This document shows, piece by piece, positions 5,077 to 7,623 of a DNA stretch of 7,623 nucleotides; the first letter of the stretch is position 1; every line of letters begins with the position of its first letter. This DNA comes from Planctomycetota bacterium (lineage in GTDB: Bacteria > Planctomycetota > Planctomycetia > Pirellulales > Lacipirellulaceae): assembly GCA_022615465.1 (NCBI GenBank), contig JAKEGR010000069.1, forward strand, positions 1-7,623, in the 5' to 3' direction. Below the pieces are notes generated by a model. It had not been told where the DNA came from. It saw only the letters and a program-made list of their open reading frames with translations, and did no database searches. The translations under genes were made by a program, and so were the position numbers.

Positions 5077-6942
5077 TCAGCGGTCGATCCGGTATTGCTC
5101 GATCTTTCGGTACAATGTTGCCCGGCCGATGCCCAGCAGCCTGGCTGCCTCCGGCACGTTGTCGCCGGCACGGGTGAGGGCCTCGGTGATCAACCTCTGC
5201 TCCCACTCGTCAAGCCGCAGTGTGTCCAATTCGCCGCTCCCCGAATCGCGGAGGGCCAAATCACTCGGCTTGATGGCATTTCCATCGGCGAGCACGACCG
5301 CGCTATCCAGCACGTTGCGTAACTGCCGCACGTTGCCCGGCCAGCGATATTCCAGCAGCTTGGCCCGCGCCGAATCGGTCAAAGTCACCCCTGGTCGGCC
5401 ATGCAGTTGCCGGAAATGATCGAGGAAGTAATCGATGAGCAATTGCAGGTCGTCGCCTCGATCGCGCAGCGGCGGCAGATGCAACTCGAACACACTGAGC
5501 CGGTAATACAGATCCTCGCGGAACCGCCTGTCACGCACGTACTTTTGCAAATCCTGATTCGTGGCGGCAATCACCCGCACATCGATGCTCACTTCTTCCG
5601 TCGCGCCGACGGGCAAGAACGGATGGCCTTCCAAGATACGCAGCAGCTTGGCCTGACCTTCAAGTGGCAGTTCGCCGACTTCGTCGAGAAACAGCGTCCC
5701 CAGATCGGCCTGCTGGAAGTAGCCGACGTGGTCGCGATTGGCGCTAGTGAACGAGCCGGCCTTGTGCCCAAACAGTTGGCTCTCGATCAGATCGGCTGGA
5801 ATCGCGGCACAATTGACCGCAATCATCGGCCGATCGGCCCGCGGACTTGCATGGTGAATCGCCCGCGCCACCAGCTCTTTTCCCGAGCCACTCTCGCCGC
5901 GGACCAGCACACAGCCCGGTGCCCGCGCCACGCGATGGATCTTGGAATTGAGGTCGCGCATCGCCGGGCCGTCGCCGATCATTTGGTCGTGGCCGGGCGA
6001 TATTTCGACGAGCCGTTGGTAATCGGTTTGCAACGCGGTCAACTCGCGTGCCCGGACCAGCGCGATCGCAACCAAATTCGCACAGGTGATGATGAAATCA
6101 AAATCCGATTGGCGGAAGCGGCCGTCTTCCAGGTAGACGTGGATCGCGCCCAAGATGGCCCGCGTGCCATCGACGCTCCGCCGCACTAGCGGGACGCAGA
6201 CGGCATCGGCAAAGTGACCAATATCCTGCAACCCCGTGCCCGGCGACTGATTGGCCACCCAGACGGCATGCCCTTGCCGGGAAACCAGTTCCGTAAGCGA
6301 TTGATTCAGCGCTATCTGGCCCAATGCCTCGCGAGGAATCACCATCTTCGGCTGCAAGTCGCCTTCGTCGCTGACCGCCAGGAACCCAACGACCGACGCT
6401 CGGGTCCGCTTGTGGAGCAATTCCATCGCGATTTGCATCACGCAGTTGGGATTCCCGCAACCCAAGAGCTTGATGCAGAACTGATACAGCAGCATCAACT
6501 CCTTGACCTGCTCCGTGCTCGGCAACCCGGCCAGCGCATCCTCGCGTGATTCCTCGACGGCGATCGGGAAGTCCTGCACGATGGTTTGCCTGAGTTGCGA
6601 GTCGTCGCCCTGGGCAGTGGGCGACTCTTCCGACAGGTGGAATTCGAACTCGGTCGCGCCGACGCGGATCGTGTGGCCATCCGCCACGGTCGCTTCGTCG
6701 ATCTTCTGCCCGTTGACGAGTGTGCCGTTGCGGCTGTCCGCATCGCGGATGACCCAGCCGTCGAGCGTTGAGGTGAGCGTGGCATGGACGCGCGAGCAAA
6801 GCGGGTCAGCCAGCGAGAGATGACATTCGGTGCCCCGACCGAGGAGGGTCTGGTGACGCGCATCGAGCGGAAAATTCGTGCCGGCACGGTCGCCGGTCAG
6901 AATCGTGAGATAGGCATAGATGCGCTGACTAACGGCAGTCAT
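5077..6942 (-). CDS. FHA-GAF sigma54-dependent transcriptional activator
   Basis: A 621-residue enhancer-binding protein. The N-terminal FHA domain (about 10-103) has GRG (35-37), SRVHA (50-54), NGT (72-74) and NG (77-78), the phosphothreonine-binding residues, so Ser/Thr phosphorylation of a partner is the likely input. A GAF-like sensor domain follows (about 140-300). The AAA+ domain (about 320-550) has Walker A GESGSGKE (349-356), Walker B LFLDE (417-421), sensor I AATN (459-462), the arginine-finger region FREDLYYRL (474-482) and sensor II WPGNVRQLRN (534-543). The sigma54-contact loop reads GSFTSA (396-401) in place of GAFTGA. A Fis-type helix-turn-helix closes it (about 580-619). I chose the ATG at 6942, preceded by AAGG, because FHA homology begins directly after it. 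The frame stays open to 7203, but that extension would run through the tRNA. The targets are unknown; no clear -24/-12 promoter is visible nearby. Confidence 0.95.
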   Translation of the reverse strand: MTAVSQRIYAYLTILTGDRAGTNFPLDARHQTLLGRGTECHLSLADPLCSRVHATLTSTLDGWVIRDADSRNGTLVNGQKIDEATVADGHTIRVGATEFEFHLSEESPTAQGDDSQLRQTIVQDFPIAVEESREDALAGLPSTEQVKELMLLYQFCIKLLGCGNPNCVMQIAMELLHKRTRASVVGFLAVSDEGDLQPKMVIPREALGQIALNQSLTELVSRQGHAVWVANQSPGTGLQDIGHFADAVCVPLVRRSVDGTRAILGAIHVYLEDGRFRQSDFDFIITCANLVAIALVRARELTALQTDYQRLVEISPGHDQMIGDGPAMRDLNSKIHRVARAPGCVLVRGESGSGKELVARAIHHASPRADRPMIAVNCAAIPADLIESQLFGHKAGSFTSANRDHVGYFQQADLGTLFLDEVGELPLEGQAKLLRILEGHPFLPVGATEEVSIDVRVIAATNQDLQKYVRDRRFREDLYYRLSVFELHLPPLRDRGDDLQLLIDYFLDHFRQLHGRPGVTLTDSARAKLLEYRWPGNVRQLRNVLDSAVVLADGNAIKPSDLALRDSGSGELDTLRLDEWEQRLITEALTRAGDNVPEAARLLGIGRATLYRKIEQYRIDR

Positions 6943-7143
6943 AAAACCTTGGCCCGCTACCGTCCCTGCGGAGAAGCCCCAACCCTCACATGGTACACCA
7001 ATCAGGAACGAGGTGGAATCCGATCGGGTGCGGCCCTGGGGCGGTGGGCCGACTGGCTTGCGGCCCAAGAGGTGCTTTGATAGAGTGCAGTCTCCAGTTC
7101 CGGGCGTCTTGCGCCGCGGGATTGGCGGAACTTCCCCCGTTAT

Positions 7144-7218
7144 CGGGCTGTAGCTCAGCCTGGCTAGAGCGCTTGGTTCGGGACCAAGAGGTCGAAGGTT
7201 CAAATCCTTTCAGCCCGA
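7144..7218 (+). tRNA. tRNA-Pro (anticodon CGG)
   Basis: A 75-base cloverleaf folds without defects. The acceptor CGGGCTG pairs with CAGCCCG (7211-7217) and has discriminator A at 7218. The D arm is GCTC/GAGC. The anticodon stem CTTGG/CCAAG encloses loop TTCGGGA, with anticodon CGG at 7179-7181. The variable loop is AGGTC, and the T arm GAAGG/CCTTT holds TTCAAAT. It reads proline codon CCG. The 3' CCA is not encoded (the next bases are CT), so it must be added by the nucleotidyltransferase. It stands alone between two minus-strand genes. No att-like direct repeat of its 3' end is seen in the window. Confidence 0.97.
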
Positions 7219-7278
7219 CTCGACAGAAACCTAAGCCGATTCGAGAGTTAGATTGACCAGTAAGAGGTAGCCAGAGGC

Positions 7279-7623
7279 TCAGTGGAGCACGGGACAATTG
7301 TCGAACCATTGCCGGCCCTGGTTGGTCATCCAGTCGGTGCTTTCATTCGGCCCCCAATAGCCGGGATCGTACATGTAGAGTGTCGGTTTGTCGCTTCGCT
7401 GCCATTCCTCGAGAATCGGGTCGCAGACCGCCCAGGCCGCTTCGACTTCGTCTGCCCGGGCAAACAAGCTGGCATCGCCCTCGATTGCTTCAAGCAATAA
7501 CCGTTCGTACGCTTCCGGGATCGTGCCGCGGAACTCGCGCTGGTAGCTGAAGTCGAGATCCGTCTGACGGATCTGCATGTCGGTGTCGGGCACCTTGGTC
7601 TGGAAATGAAGTTGGATGCCCTC
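7279..7623 (-). CDS. zwf: Glucose-6-phosphate dehydrogenase, C-terminal part (5' end beyond window)
   Basis: The frame is open from the right edge to a TGA at 7279 and gives the last 114 residues of a protein usually about 490-510 long. It reads as the C-terminal beta+alpha domain of Zwf: VPDTDMQIRQTDLDFSY (11-27), the helix EAYERLLLEAIEGDASLFAR (37-56), DEVEAAW..CDPILEEW (58-74) and GYWGPNESTDWM (88-99). The full enzyme oxidises glucose-6-phosphate to 6-phosphogluconolactone with NADP+ (or NAD+) and opens the oxidative pentose phosphate pathway in the cytoplasm. The catalytic and nucleotide-binding parts lie outside the window. There is no sign of disruption. No clear terminator hairpin is visible in the 60 bases between its stop and the tRNA. 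Confidence 0.94.
   Translation of the reverse strand, partial: EGIQLHFQTKVPDTDMQIRQTDLDFSYQREFRGTIPEAYERLLLEAIEGDASLFARADEVEAAWAVCDPILEEWQRSDKPTLYMYDPGYWGPNESTDWMTNQGRQWFDNCPVLH

Noticed and set aside
5067..5086. CGACC/GGTCG inverted repeat as a bidirectional terminator between the convergent genes
   Set aside because: The stem is only 5 bases with a 10-base loop, has no T-run, and lies mostly within the end of the activator gene. Too weak to call.
6943..7203. 87-residue N-terminal extension of the sigma54 activator
   Set aside because: It would be translated from the antisense strand of the tRNA. The FHA domain begins right after the Met at 6942, and the extension has no domain-like character.
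6986..7309. Minus-strand frame containing GFEPSTSWSRTKRSSQAELQ
   Set aside because: This is the well-known false protein made by translating the complement of a tRNA-Pro gene. The plus-strand frame with AWLERLVRDQEVEGSNPF is the same artefact.

Overview
This looks like a piece of a planctomycete-type (Pirellula/Rhodopirellula-like) chromosome. That assignment is an inference from four things: fairly high GC, an FHA-GAF-sigma54 activator, a secreted propeller-type hypothetical of a kind I associate with Planctomycetes, and many genes with weak Shine-Dalgarno signals. The sequence alone does not prove it. Ten genes can be supported: nine protein-coding, two of them cut by the window edges, and one tRNA.

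Left part (1-2413). A secreted, probable beta-propeller protein reads leftwards from 1464 and leaves the window just before its expected C-terminus. A divergent type II toxin-antitoxin module follows at 1749-2413: a small antitoxin and a PIN-domain VapC-type toxin joined by an ATGA overlap. The 284-base spacer between the two units holds a perfect TATAAT box and a short palindrome three bases before the antitoxin start, and no further gene that I can support.

Middle (2414-5042). A complete tryptophan synthase beta chain (trpB) is followed, 32 bases later, by a 40-codon single-pass membrane protein with a strong ribosome binding site and a TatA-like first eight residues. No trpA follows. Next comes a REP-like inverted repeat (3933-4009), then a secreted protein of unknown function (4071-5042) that seems to consist of two related beta-rich halves.

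Right part (5043-7623). An FHA-GAF-AAA+-Fis sigma54-dependent activator reads leftwards and converges on the secreted gene with only 34 bases between stops. A tRNA-Pro(CGG) lies on the plus strand upstream of it. The C-terminal 114 residues of glucose-6-phosphate dehydrogenase (zwf), on the minus strand, enter from the right edge.

The genes do not form one pathway. trpB and zwf are core metabolism, and the rest looks like accessory or regulatory filling. I do not see a clear new multi-gene system. The best leads are the TatA-headed small protein behind trpB, the REP-like element, the duplicated-domain secreted protein and the palindrome at the antitoxin start.
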